DNA from: Trichobilharzia regenti
Lineage: Eukaryota > Platyhelminthes > Trematoda > Strigeidida > Schistosomatidae
NCBI GenBank assembly: GCA_944472135.2
Contig: OX235270.1
Span: forward strand, 83,771,168 to 83,835,167
DNA: 64,000 bases
Reading direction: 5' to 3'
Shown: in pieces, positions 1 to 10,955 of the stretch
How positions within the stretch are numbered: position 1 is the stretch's first letter
Layout: each line of letters begins with the position of its first letter
Notes under the pieces: generated by a model
Told to the model about the DNA's origin: nothing
Seen by the model: the letters and a program-made list of their open reading frames with translations, nothing else
Databases searched by the model: none
Made by a program: the position numbers and the translations under genes

Positions 1-412
1 CTGAAATAAGTGTAGAAATCTGTTGCATTCAGCATGAAGAAGAAGACTCGGATTTTCAACACGAGTGTCATGTCACTGCTTCCATATAGTTTAGTGACTT
101 GGCAGGCGCATCACAAAAAGCATCTCAAACAGCCCACTGCAGACTTTTAACAACAGCTGCTTTCGTTTGTGCCATACTAAAGGGCAAATGACCAGAAAAG
201 ATAAGTTACAAGCGACTCTAGGAACAAACCAATCAACAGCCTATAGCCCAAAATGCATTTCGATGAAAATGCAGACGGACTGAGCATACGCTCAGAGAAG
301 ACCGTCGGGTAACATCACACAACAGTCAGTCGATTCAGTGGAACCCGAACAGGAAACGATAAGTTGGCCTGGTATCTGAGGCTGACATGGAGGATATTGC
401 AAGGGAGAGATA
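1..412 (+). mobile_element. RTE (SR2-like) retrotransposon, 3' fragment
   Basis: Degenerate 3' part of an RTE-clade non-LTR retrotransposon, running in from the left edge. It aligns by eye with the C-terminal coding tail of the better copy at 36540-36900: the 'cggattttcaac' stretch, the 'agcatctcaaac' stretch and the 'gtggaacccgaa' stretch recur in the same order. No frame is open for long, so it is a dead copy. It abuts a second RTE fragment at about 413, so the two are either tandem insertions or products of recombination between copies. Confidence 0.7.
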
Positions 413-1135
413 ACAGCATAACAACATCCAGCGTCAATCACCATCAACGGGAGGGATTTGAAAGAGGTTACTTCATTCATTCACTTATCTAAGGAGGGAG
501 CATTGTCTCAACTACAGGCAGTCAAATCGAGAATCGGGAAGGCGAGAAACACATTCATCAACCTGAAACCAATCTCGAAATCCTCGTCACTCAGCCACCA
601 TCAACAACAAAATTCAGTCGGATTTCCAATACAAACAGCGTCAAGTCAGTCAGTTCTCCTATACGGATCAGAAACTTGGCGGGTGGGTCACAAAGAATAT
701 TTCCAACAGCCTGTTGCAGACCAGACCTTTATCAACAACTGTCTTTGCTGGCTCTATACTGAAGATCAGATGGCCGGGGGCCGGAAAGAATCACCGACAA
801 GAAACTATGGGAACAAACAAACAAAACAAGAACCAATCGCCAACCAACAAATATGTAGGAGAAAGTGGAGATGGATTGGATACTGGCTGAGGAGGCTGCT
901 GGGTGACATCGCGCGTCAGGCCATCGCTCGAGTGGAACCAGGCCGAAAGGGAAGCGGCGAGTCGGACGTCAGTGCAAGGGTGACATGGAGAAGATCGTGT
1001 GAAGAGCAGTTGAAAGAGTATGGACTAAGATGGATGCAGGTAAAAAGTACAGCAGAAGGAAGACAGAAGCAAATGGAGACGTGGAGTTGAAGCACTATAT
1101 TCCACTAGGAACCCAAGGGAACAATAATAATAATA
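413..1135 (+). mobile_element. RTE (SR2-like) retrotransposon, second 3' fragment with A/T-rich tail
   Basis: A second RTE fragment in the same orientation. The frame from 458 to 1090 keeps family features: a GSETWRVGHKE-like stretch, RRKWRWIGYWLRR, and the terminal VTWRRSCEEQLKEYGLRW region of the post-RT tail. It ends in a tail of AAT-type repeats near 1122-1135, as expected for RTE elements. Relative to the copy at 36390-37026 it starts inside the post-catalytic RT region, so it is 5' truncated. Parts of the frame remain open but several segments are out of register. It is a pseudogene, not a host protein. Confidence 0.8.
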
Positions 1136-1896
1136 ATACAACCGTGGGACCAGATAAAGAGGCCTTCAGAGAACAGGACGAAATGGATATGATTTACTGA
1201 AGCCCTGTTCTCCACTCGGATATATTAATAGTATGATCATGTTGATTTGTTGAATCAATGAGTGATCAAAGATGTCTTCCCTTGAGGCCATTTTAAATGA
1301 AATCTTTTCTAGTGAACATATATTTTACAGTTAATTAATAACTATTTCAGCATTGTGACCTACTGCACCCAAGTGATACAGTTCTGGGAAACTTACGTCT
1401 AGGAAATCCATGCAGAAACACTCTTCCGCCGCTTCGAACCTTTTTAGCTTTATTGGACCTAGATTTAAGTCTACAGACTTAATTTACTGTAGGCCCAGAT
1501 ACTAAAGTCAAACACTTGAACTGTTTGTACATTACATTGGACAACACAAAAAGCTGTATTTATTAGCCTCTTATTTGGCTTTGTTATTCATCAAGCACTG
1601 ATTCAGATGGCATTTAAATTATGTGACGCATAGGCTTTAAATCTGTCCCGAAATACAGGAGCATACATCAGGTTTTGATACGGTTCTGATCCTGTGGTAT
1701 ATTGCAGTCCTCAATATTTCATTAAATTTCATTACCTCAGGAAGAAGAGATTCTCTAACATTTTGACTTTTAATTTTCATCAGTTCATCACTGAATTCTA
1801 TCTGAATCTATATAGTCTCAATTGCTGTAAATCACTTCTTTTCTTTTAGAAATAATGCGAGTTAGATTGCGATTAAAATGCCTAGTCTAGGACCAG
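1136..1896. other. AT-rich stretch without recognised features
   Basis: No long open frame, no recognised repeat copy and no clear splice-flanked exon seen on either strand. Confidence 0.5.
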
Positions 1897-2415
1897 TTAG
1901 GTTGGCCGACTGAAAAAGATTAGTTACAAGATTTTATCATGAGCTGACATCGACTGGTGAACTAATGGAAAACCTGGGATTTCTGGACAGATGTTTCTTC
2001 CTAGTTTAGAAGTCTTCATCAGCACTCACCCACCAGGGCCCAATTCAGTAGGTAGCTGCCTGGGGTTCTGGTGGGAAGTCTTGACCAGTAAAGTGCAGCA
2101 GTTGGAAGATGAGTCAGTAACTCATCAAAGAAGACATTGGCCAGTGGTCCAGCTATGCCATGAATTGGCAGAAGTTGGAAATCATGGACTAGCCGTTGGA
2201 TCGGGTCCCAGTGGCTTAATGGTCTACGAGCTAGCTCGTCTTGTAACCAGAAGGTCCTTGTTTCGAACCGTGGTGGTGGTGCGTACTGATGAAGATTCCC
2301 GAGTACTAGAACAAAACAGCTGCCGAGTACTTCCCATGTGGTTTTCCAGTGGTCCTCTATTCGATGACAGTCCTCCAACCAACCAATCAAATCACTACAA
2401 ACCCATACTTGAATA
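1897..2415 (+). mobile_element. Family B repeat, two head-to-head partial copies
   Basis: The left part (about 1897-2036) reads on the minus strand and the right part (about 2037-2415) on the plus strand. The right copy carries a tRNA-like pol III promoter: A-box-like 'tggcttaatgg' near 2214 and a B-box-like 'gtttcgaacc' near 2260. It ends with the family's terminal segment containing 'gtcctccaaccaacc'. The same family recurs at 6105, 13548, 14050, 16959, 19150, 22200, 26200, 31645, 41077, 41481 and 56150. Open frames here are fortuitous. Confidence 0.75.
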
Positions 2416-2897
2416 AATATACAAACTATTTTTCTTCTCCACTAACTGATCACGATGAATTCAGTGAGAAATAAATGATTAGATTGGAGAGAGCAAAAGT
2501 GTTGCTGCCTGATATTCAGATTAAATCTCTTCAGGAGCTACATTTTCCCGCTGGTTTGCTAAATCACTTGGTCAGTAATGCAAATTCGGCTAGTTCCAAT
2601 ATTTTCGTTGTTGTAAATACCGTATTTCAATACCGTAGACGGAATGATCAGGACTTAAAACACCTGAAAATCGGTCTATTGCATACAGGAGAGTCAAATG
2701 TAAATGATATGCCTGATGAAAGCGAAATGAAATAGAACAATTAGAAAAAAAGGCATTCAACAAGACATAAGTAACCCAGTTTATGTCATTCATGCTTCAG
2801 TATACAAATGCAAGTATGGAACGATTATACTTCACCTTTCAGGCTTTTCACTGGTTCTTCTGTATTATCAAAACAATTAGTCCCTTTGATGAATTTG
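2416..2897. other. Stretch between repeats, no recognised gene
   Basis: A small plus-strand frame (2475-2735) shows no recognisable motif and no flanking splice pair that I can defend. Nothing else seen. Confidence 0.4.
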
Positions 2898-3107
2898 AAC
2901 ATGGCATTAAGAAGACAAATCTCGCGAGATGATATCATTTCGTAGTTTCTTTACAACCGCTTTACAACTAACATGGTTAACAATGATAAAATAAAGTTCA
3001 TGAAAATTACTCAGTTAAATAAAAACAAAAGTACATACTAATGACCAATCATATTAAGATAGGTCATGCAGTCCAGGGTAGGCGAAGATTGAAGTCTATT
3101 GATTTTT
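2898..3107 (+). repeat. Inverted terminal repeat of PLE copy 1, left arm
   Basis: This arm matches the reverse complement of 4209-4418 over its whole length with only scattered substitutions. It overlaps the 3' end of the GIY-YIG coding frame (last codons at about 3064-3107). Confidence 0.9.
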
Positions 3108-4275
3108 GTACACACAGTTTAGGCTGTATGTGATTAATCCAAAGTGCTTCCATCACCTTCAATAACCTTGAATTAGAGTTATGTGAAATAATTGTGAAAC
3201 AGTCATTAATATTGATTTTGTGACCAGACATTAATAAGTGTTTTGCAATGGATGATGCTGGATTTCTATTAAGATTAATCACGTTGGGATTTTCGATATG
3301 ATTTACTAGCCATTTTGGAACATGTTCTTTTCGACGACATTGGAACATTCTGTTAGTTCTACCTATATAGGTGTCACCGTAGCTGCAGGTGAACTTGTAG
3401 ATACAGTTTGAAGTAGAGTCCACAGAATTTCGTCCTTTAATCGTAGGAACAGGGATCGAAAATGTTCGGCAAGTGAGAAAAAGAGATGCGGCGTAGAATG
3501 TGCGTTTGATGGCTGATCGAAGTCTTTGAGTTGTCAACTGCATAATCTAGTCGCCCTTGAACGGTAGATTAATAAAGATGGCTTTCTTTGGTACAGAAGC
3601 TGTCTTTTCGAGATGTGGTTTTTCTTTACTGTGACAAGTGATAAAGCTCTCCGGATAACCATTAGCTAATAAAACTGAATGTACATGTCGAAGCTCATCC
3701 ATCACTGTGTCACTCGTGCATATTTTTCGAGCCCTTGAGAACAAACATTTCACTAGGGAACGTTTATACTGGATAGGAACAAAACTGGTAAAATGAAGAT
3801 ATTGTCCAGTCCATGTTTGTTTACGAAAAATAGAGCGCTGAATCGTTCCATCATTTCTCCTTGTCATTGTAATATCCAGGAAACCGAGTTTGTTATTCGA
3901 TTCTAGTTCGGAAGTCACTCGAATATTTGGATGAATATGATTAAATAGAGTAATGAAGTTTTCAATAGATTCACTATTATTACCAATAATAAGAGTATCA
4001 TCTACATAACGTTTATACAGCATAAATCCTCCAAGCATACCTTGCATTTGTTTCTCTAATTTCGACATAAATATATCTGCTAACAGGGGCCCCAGAGGGC
4101 TCCCCATCGCAACACCATCGATTTGTTTATATGCTTTTTCTTGGAATGTGAATCTAATATTTTCTGAACATATTAAGATGATGTCTTTGATGTAAGTGAC
4201 GGGAATCAAAAAATCAATAGACTTCAATCTTCGCCTACCCTGGACTACATGACCTATCTTAATATGATTGGTCAT
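3064..4275 (-). pseudogene. Penelope-like reverse transcriptase / GIY-YIG endonuclease, interrupted by one in-frame stop
   Basis: The frame encodes the central and C-terminal part of a PLE polyprotein. In the 242-residue upstream part, MGSPLGP (residues about 57-63) is RT motif B and YVDD (about 90-93) is the catalytic motif C, followed by a GFLDI stretch. A TAG at 3547-3549 lies in the same frame as the downstream 159-residue part, which has CIYKF (about 47-51) and TYIGRT (about 58-63) of a GIY-YIG nuclease and a later EALW segment holding the expected catalytic Glu. RT motif A and everything N-terminal to it are missing. Known role of the family: RT copies the element RNA and the GIY-YIG domain nicks target DNA. 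The stop and the truncation make this a pseudogene, but otherwise the frame is well preserved, suggesting a fairly young copy. Confidence 0.88.
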
Positions 4276-4418
4276 TAGTATGTACTTTTGTTTTTACTTA
4301 ACTGAGTAATTTTCATGAACTTTATTTTATCATTGTTAACCATGTTAGTTGTAAAGCAGTTGTAAAGAAACTACGAAATGATATCATCTCGCGAGATTTG
4401 TCTTCTTAATGCCATGTT
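4209..4418 (-). repeat. Inverted terminal repeat of PLE copy 1, right arm
   Basis: Reverse complement of 2898-3107. The first 22 or so codons of the apparent RT frame lie in this arm and are the inverted copy of terminal-repeat sequence, not genuine RT N-terminus. Confidence 0.9.
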
Positions 4419-4714
4419 GACAATTTGTGTATAACTTTGAAGCTCAAATCATGGTAAGATTTTTCCTTGTGAAGTGCTTTTTCTCATAAGTCTATTTTTT
4501 ACTCAGCAATATATGAATAAAGTATAGAAAAAGTGCGGTGAAATAAGCAGATCTCACTTGCAAATAAAGCAATAAAGTGTTTATTAAAGTTGATGAAAAC
4601 ATATTTTTAATATACTTGGGCTAGATTTTTATTTTGTTGAGGCAGGTTCATCAGTTGGATTTTCGTCCATTCCATGGCTAGTGGAGTATCCTGTAAACAT
4701 TACTACTTCCTTTA

Positions 4715-4861
4715 ATTTCCAGAGGAACATAAGGCTTCAGACGCACGTCTCCATTGCGTTCGGTTCTCTGCCAACGTTTTCACCTGGTTCCACGTCTCCC
4801 TTTATCGTTTCATCTTCTCTTCACGTGATCTCCTCTGTGTTACCCTCGCACTGATGACCAA
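4715..4861 (-). mobile_element. RTE (SR2-like) 3'-end fragment
   Basis: Reverse-complement match to the extreme 3' end of the RTE element. The order (tail side first) is 'aacataaggcttcag', 'ccattgcgttcggttctc', then 'accaactgtcg', as in the minus-strand copy at 26830-26990. The fragment stops abruptly where the 325-bp repeat begins. Confidence 0.75.
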
Positions 4862-5186
4862 CTGTCGTAGATAAATTATACTGATAAATTTATCAGGGAA
4901 AAAGATGATGCCCACTGACTGATGAGCGCAAATAACTGTGAATCGCTCTTAATTTTTTTTATACAACCTTAACTTCGAATTGATTTGTCTCATGTCAGTG
5001 GGAAATAATTCTTCCATAAAAGTTTCCCTTCTTTGTTAAAAAAAATTATCCTGTGCATCAGTCAGTCGTCAATGAAATGCACACCACTAGTTGAATTTAT
5101 TTTTAATAAACCGATCTGTCAGGCGATATAATAATTTTGTTGACATTACTCGCAAGAAAGTAATTCATTTTAAATACTGGAAAATA
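4862..5186 (+). repeat. 325-bp dispersed repeat, copy 1
   Basis: Nearly identical to 42446-42769, same orientation, with only a handful of substitutions or short indels. It contains the palindrome 'ctgataaatttatcag' near its start and a pair of complementary segments 'cccactgac' and 'gtcagtggg' flanking a CTGATGA motif. It has no coding capacity. It could be a terminal repeat (solo LTR or Penelope terminal repeat) or a small non-autonomous element; I cannot assign a class. It interrupts or abuts an RTE fragment. Confidence 0.85.
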
Positions 5187-6104
5187 TCATATATCATAAA
5201 CAGAAAAAGCTGAAGAAAGATAAAAGTAATAAAAGTGACTGAAGAGTTCAAATACATAAAAATATAGTTAAGAAATTAGCAGAAGTCAACTAGTCTGGAG
5301 TTATGCAGATTTGTAGCCTACATTTATGCATCTGATATTATTGTTTCCATCTTTTCTGAGTTGATTAATTCAATAACGAAGCGCTCCCTATTCTTTTGGG
5401 AAAATGCCTTCATTACCAACTTTAGTGCGTGCTGAGCTTTTGAAACTCTTCCAGTTATCACCAGTAAGACGGATATTTTTTATGCACCAAGAATTCTGTA
5501 AGCCCATTCACTCCAAAATGAATATGCTACTCAAGATGTCTCTCTAAAGAACAATGAAAGCTTAGAGAACACAGTAGCTCCAGTTACTACTAGTGTAATG
5601 GATTTATCTGATTGCATTTTATTTTTTTAAAAAGAGCACACAAGTTGTGTTGGGTTTTGAATTATTCAGTCGACAAACAACTTCAACCAGGTTGTGATAA
5701 GCTAGAACAATTAAATATAGAGAAATATCCATATATTATTTGACCTTTGTTCTCAAACACAGTCGACTGTTTCCATAGTTTAACGATATGTAGGACGATA
5801 AGTAATAATCTTTGTTTAGGTAGTGAACATATAACATATCACTTGAAAAGTGATCGATGAATATCATCAAATTCCAAGCATTCTTTACACAATCTAAACA
5901 TATCCACATTTCACCATTAGTCACACACAACTTTCAGATGTCTTATTAATATAAGGATGTCTTACTGTCACGAAGTAGAAAAAAGATATTGCCATGGGGA
6001 ACAAAGCAATCGGCGGAAGAGAACAGCTTTTCCCTACATTATTGTAAAGTGATATTCTTTAATGAGAATATGCCTTATAGGTACATAGATGGCAAATTCC
6101 AATG
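5187..6104. other. AT-rich stretch without recognised features
   Basis: Only short random frames; no repeat family recognised and no exon-like segment with good splice sites noticed. Confidence 0.45.
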
Positions 6105-6790
6105 TCTCAAGTTTGACCATGGATTGATACTAGTCACAGAATCACTGAAAAATACACAGTATTTGGCGCCTGTTCAACCCTAGTTTGAAACTCTTCAGTA
6201 CCACGCACCCATTACTGGGTTTGGAACTGAAAGCCTTCCGGATACAATGGAAGCTTGTAGAATATCCATCCAGTCAATCACGGTCAGCCTGTGAATTCCA
6301 ACTTCTACCAATTCATGGTTTTAACGTGGCCACCAATCAGTGTCATCTGTGATGATTGTTTGTTCTCACTCTTGATCTGGTGAACACCACTGGCCATGGC
6401 CATCAGAATGATGCTCGCTAGTGAATGGTTGCGGAAAGAAGTTGCCTGGAGTGAGTTTCAGTAAGAAGTCGTGGTCAGCGGGGTCCACCAGATCAAGAGT
6501 GAGAACAAATAATCATCACAGATGACACTGATTGGTGGTCACGATAAAATCATGAATTGGTAGAAGTTGAAATTCACAGGCTGACCGTGATTGATTGGAT
6601 GGATATTCTACAAGCTTCCATTGTATCCGGAAGGTTTTCAGTTTGAACCGCGGTGTTGAGTGAGCGGTGCTGAAGTGTCTCAAACTAAGATGGAGCAGCT
6701 GATGAGTAATATGTGGACAATAATTCTCTAACTAATATCATTCTATGTGCAAACTTGAAACAAATCAAACCCCTACAAACTAATTCTTTA
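6105..6790. mobile_element. Family B foldback element
   Basis: Large imperfect palindrome. The left arm (about 6191-6391) and right arm (about 6479-6676) are reverse complements around a loop of roughly 88 bases. Both contain the segments 'tgtatccggaag' or its complement, 'attggtagaagtt' or its complement, and 'gatcaagagtgagaac' or its complement. Sequence outside the arms ('caagtttgaccatgg' left, 'tgcaaacttgaaac' right) is also complementary. The arms carry the family B tRNA-like region in degenerate form. The same architecture recurs at 16959-17630. Confidence 0.8.
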
Positions 6791-8410
6791 AAATCCCTAC
6801 GTCCTCAAATAGTGGAGTCTTTTACTCAGGCACGATTTTAATTACTAAGTATCCAACGAATGCTTTAAGTGTCATACAGGTTAATGTATTCAAACGAAAT
6901 GGTAAACTGATCATGGAGTTCATGCTGGAGTGGATTTACTGAAGGATTAACACAATTTGATTTAAAATATTTGAAGTAACTTCCTCGTAAAAGTAATCAC
7001 TGTGTTATTACGAGTAGTTTCAATAAAGTGGCCATCAAAAATAAAACTCACTTCGTACATAATATCTCTAGTACTTAACATTTACAAGCAGGTAATTTTA
7101 ACGCGTATTTACTGATGTCATGAATATCACCTCGTTGTTTGTCTGACGTTTTTACTGGGTGTAAAACGATAAAAATAACATGAGAAGGGGATACTGTTGA
7201 GCCAAATTCAACTTAAATCTTCTAACCTGTGCTTGACTTTATCAGTCAAACAATGAAGATGAACCTTGATGACTTGCACTCAGCCCACAAATGCACAATG
7301 ATAATAAAATTCAAAAAAAAGAAAATGGCTTGTTAGAAGCAGGTCACGCTTGAAATGAAAAAACACCTGGCATAAGACACTGTTTGTATTTTGAAGTCAA
7401 TCATCAGTAGAAAGAAGTGGAGACTGATGACAAAAATCATAGTCATACATTCCACCCCTAAGATATACGTGATAGCAGAAATGACTTGATACACTTCCCA
7501 TCATCATTATCATCATACAATACAGCAGTATGTGTAGGAAGCCCACTACATATATGTGTAGAATCAGTTTGTGTGTTTGTGAACACGAGATACCACAGAG
7601 AGAGAGAGAGAGATTTAATTATGCTCAAAATATTGCCAAAAGTGAAACAAGAACACTGCAAGGATTCATTAGACATATAATATTTATAATAAATTAATTT
7701 ATTTCAGAATACCCTACCGCTTGATGAATATAAATCCCAAGGGATATTGGATATCATATGGATTTCTTTTCTATCACATGTTACAACATTTTCATACAAA
7801 AACCTAATACTGTCATCTATTTTTCTTTGTCGAGAAAACAGTCAGCACTGATAAATTAATTTGACTTGATATGAGATGTTCTCACAATTCAGACGTTAAA
7901 AAAAATAGAGATATCATCTGGTCCCTCATTGGGCAAGTAATGCAGATCATCTTTCTGTATGATTAATGTACTCACTGCATATATTTTTAAATAAGCTAAT
8001 GTTCTAATAGGTGTTGTAGGAGGGAAAACGTAAACCGACTAATTTGTGAGGTGATCACCAGTATAAAAGAAATTTGTACTTGTACATTTGAAAGACAATC
8101 AAGTGAATGAAGAAGCGTTCAATTTTAAATTAAGCCGCCGTAAGTATACATGTATACCGTTCCACCAGATTGTTCCACTCACTTGAAATTTGTTCTTATT
8201 GATCGAAGTCGAATAATCCTCGTTAAATCTGAGGCAAGATTTATTTACTACGTCTACATCGTACAGTGAAACGAGGCAGTTTTAAGCTAAATGATGGTTG
8301 CTTTCGCGGTAACTAGGTTTTTCCTCGATGCGTCATTCAACCTACATTATCTAACTATGCTGCGAAAAGGAGTTACATCTTTAATTCCATATTAGTTTGT
8401 TTATTAGATG
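6791..8410. other. AT-rich stretch; one short GA microsatellite
   Basis: No gene recognised. A (GA)n tract of about 15 bases lies at about 7597-7612. Short frames on both strands near 7458-7680 are shadows of this low-complexity region. Confidence 0.45.
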
Positions 8411-8770
8411 TATCACACAGTGAAACAGTATTATTTACTGGATGACGCTTTGAACAAAATTTATTGTTCATAATCATATCAATTGTGATCACACGACTTT
8501 GAGATTTGAGTTTTATAGTTTTCTTTGTCCCCTCCTATTTGTCGTAGCTGGGGTAGTAGAATTTTCCAGATATCCGCCTGGACAGGTGTTGAATCATTTC
8601 TATTACATGTATTTGCAGTTGATGATGAAATCCTGAAACCAATCAAATCCTTACAAACCAACACTTAAATCAAATTCTCACAGTGTTATACAGTAATATT
8701 AACTGATGACGTTTCGAGCACAATTTATTGCTCATAATCAAATCAACTTGATATGATTATGAGACGTTTT
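8411..8770. mobile_element. Penelope terminal-repeat remnants with an inserted family B fragment
   Basis: 8411-8611 and 8676-8770 both resemble the terminal repeat of PLE copy 2 (compare 23630-23830): a CTGATGACG-like motif, then 'aatttattg', then 'cataatca'. Between them, 8612-8668 matches the terminal segment of family B ('gatgaaatcctgaaacc', 'acaaaccaacact'). No RT coding remains. Both remnants keep a hairpin whose stem differs by paired changes between copies. Confidence 0.65.
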
Positions 8771-10334
8771 AAATGATTAGTCTGTTGTTTCTTCTCTTGT
8801 TTCTTCTTTCATAATTTTATCGGTGTTAATCTCTTCCCATAATTTTGTGTAAGTCGAAAAAGTAATTTGTGGAAGATGTCCAAACTTTTTGCGTTGTTAA
8901 AAAAATATCATGCTTCTGACGAGTGCCTCCAAACCATATTGTTTTGCGAATCAGTTCGCACGCTTCCTGACACATTAACTCTATTAGAATGTCTAAGACT
9001 TATAAACGGACTGACTTTCGAAATTTATGACAGCATAATGCACTACACTTGGTGCCGATAGTGGAGTACTGACTTTCAAATAAATATGTTAAAAATAACA
9101 AAAAAAAAAACGAAAACTGTGAGTTCAGTTCACCATAATAAGTCATAATTTCGAAAATAATTTCGTGAAGATTGTAGAAAACAAATTCAGACGCTGGTTT
9201 TCACCTCTCGAGAGCTTATAATTACTCATAGTTAAATACTGTTCTTGAAATCGATAGAGTCATCGCTGTAAACATCATTCCTTCACTGCACGATGCACAT
9301 TTAGATATGAAGAAAGTAAGACTGATGACTGGCATCAGTAACATCACTCAGCCATATCAAGCCACCCAATATTTGCATTTCTTCTCAGCAATTTATGCAA
9401 ATGATGTCTCATCAAGCTCATTTCCTCATTCATCCTTGGATAATCTTCACTTCATAGCACCATTCTGCTCACTCAAACTTTACATCTCACATTATGGTCA
9501 GTGGTCACACAAACGCACGACGACACGCTACAACGTCTCCAACAGCTTCTAGTAGTGAATTCACTCTTTCAATTATTCTGTTATGTTATCCAAAATGTCC
9601 ACCATCACCATCATCAAAGTATGCTTTCACGAGAGTTGGTTCATTCGTCTACAAAATAGGAGGTAACAGTAATGATTGGCTAAATATTTCACTTCATCAC
9701 GGAGTTAAGGATAATACGAGGATATGATTTGAGCTGGAACATTGACAAACACGATAGTCTCAGTCTGTCCATGAAAATAGGACATTCCGAGTGAATATTT
9801 CACCAGTAGACAGAAGTATGCCGTATGTGATATTACTCTGCTATTTTTCTGTTTCAATATCGCAGGAAATGTTCTTCACATTTACTGACATGAAACACCT
9901 GTTGAGAAGTAATGCGATAGCATTAACATTATTATTAATTATGATAAATGTGTCTCAGTCAATGACAAAGATAATACTAAATTCTGATCTAAATGACGTA
10001 AAGTTACTCATTAGTTAAGTCATGAAAATGAACAGCTGTACTATTTCAAAGTACAATTTAGATACTGCGGTTTTGATGAAATCAACACTAAGGTTATCAG
10101 TGTAGCCCATATAATGATATCTTTTAAAAGCACGTCATAACGCACTGAAATTAAAAAAACGGAAATGAAACGTGATACAAAGTGATAAGAAAAAAACTGT
10201 ACAATACCTGAGGTTTTCCGACGCAGCAAATAGCACATAATATCATTTAAATAATTCAACCACTGTTTGCTTCCATCCAGTTACGTTAGGTGCATTGCGC
10301 GTTCAATAATTAAAATTAAAGCAGCGTACACAAG
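8771..10334. other. Stretch without recognised genes or repeats
   Basis: Several short plus-strand frames (8867-9061, 9307-9727, 9791-10018) have no family motif, unremarkable composition and no convincing splice sites. I treat them as chance frames. Confidence 0.4.
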
Positions 10335-10955
10335 TGTGTAAGTCAATTTTACTGCATGGGTTAGGAACTCGATGCCTTATGAAAGGCATTTTCAACAGGT
10401 CACTGCAGACTTTGATCAACAGTTGACTTCACCGATTCCGTAATGGAGATCAAAGAGCCTCTGAAGAGAAACAGAAACGAGAAACTCTAAAAACGAGCCA
10501 ACCAGGAATCTGCTGGTCAGAAAAGTGAAGAAGAAAATAAAGAAACATTGAATGCACTCTGAAGCGACCGTTGAGTGACATTGCTCACCAGGCCATCACT
10601 TATGTGGAACTCGAATAGGCAACGACGCGTTGGGTGTGAGTCCGATGGTGACACGGAGGAGACTGCGTGAGGAGGAGATGAGAGACTGTTGATAATCGTA
10701 GGCACATGAAGAGGACCACAGACAGTAGAGCGAAGTGCGTCGGTGGCACAGTGGTTAGGACTGTCGCCGACCATGCATATGGTCCGGGGTTCGAGCCCAC
10801 GCCGACGCACACCTGATATCTATGGTCGGCCTGCGAAATTTGGGCTACCGATATCCACGCTGAAAATTCCATACATGTACCAAAAATACAGTGTGGAATC
10901 AAGCTGTAATCAGAAATCAGAAATCAGAAATGTTCTACACGGAACTCAAGGGATG
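10335..10955 (+). mobile_element. RTE (SR2-like) 3' fragment split by a family A2 SINE
   Basis: 10335-10735 is a degenerate copy of the post-RT tail ('cactgcagactttgatcaac', 'caggccatcac', 'tggaactcgaataggc', 'gatggtgacacggagg'). The element's 3' terminal segment ('tgttctacacggaactcaag' then AAT-rich) resumes at about 10916 after a SINE at 10736-10915. The SINE therefore inserted into an older RTE copy. Confidence 0.72.
10736..10915 (+). mobile_element. Family A2 tRNA-derived SINE
   Basis: tRNA-like head with A-box-like 'tggcacagtgg' and B-box-like 'ggggttcgagccc'. It is followed by the A2 body ('acctgatatctatggtcggc', 'gggctaccgatatccac', 'gtaccaaaaatacagtgtgg') and a short repeated tail 'cagaaat' (three times). 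A2 shares the head with A1 but has a different body. Other copies: 17650-17827, 23183-23385, 62257-62450. Confidence 0.85.

Larger units (their letters stand above)
2898..4418 (-). mobile_element. Penelope-like element copy 1 with long inverted terminal repeats
   Basis: Complete repeat unit of a 5'-truncated Penelope-like element (PLE) on the minus strand. It is bounded by two 210-bp arms, 2898-3107 and 4209-4418, which are near-perfect reverse complements: both contain 'tctcgcgagatgatatcat' or its reverse complement and end at a run of T/A. Between them lies an RT plus GIY-YIG coding segment. PLEs are known to carry terminal repeats that can be inverted through attachment of a truncated neighbouring copy. 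The RT begins inside the inverted arm and lacks its N-terminal part, so the copy cannot move on its own. Confidence 0.9.
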
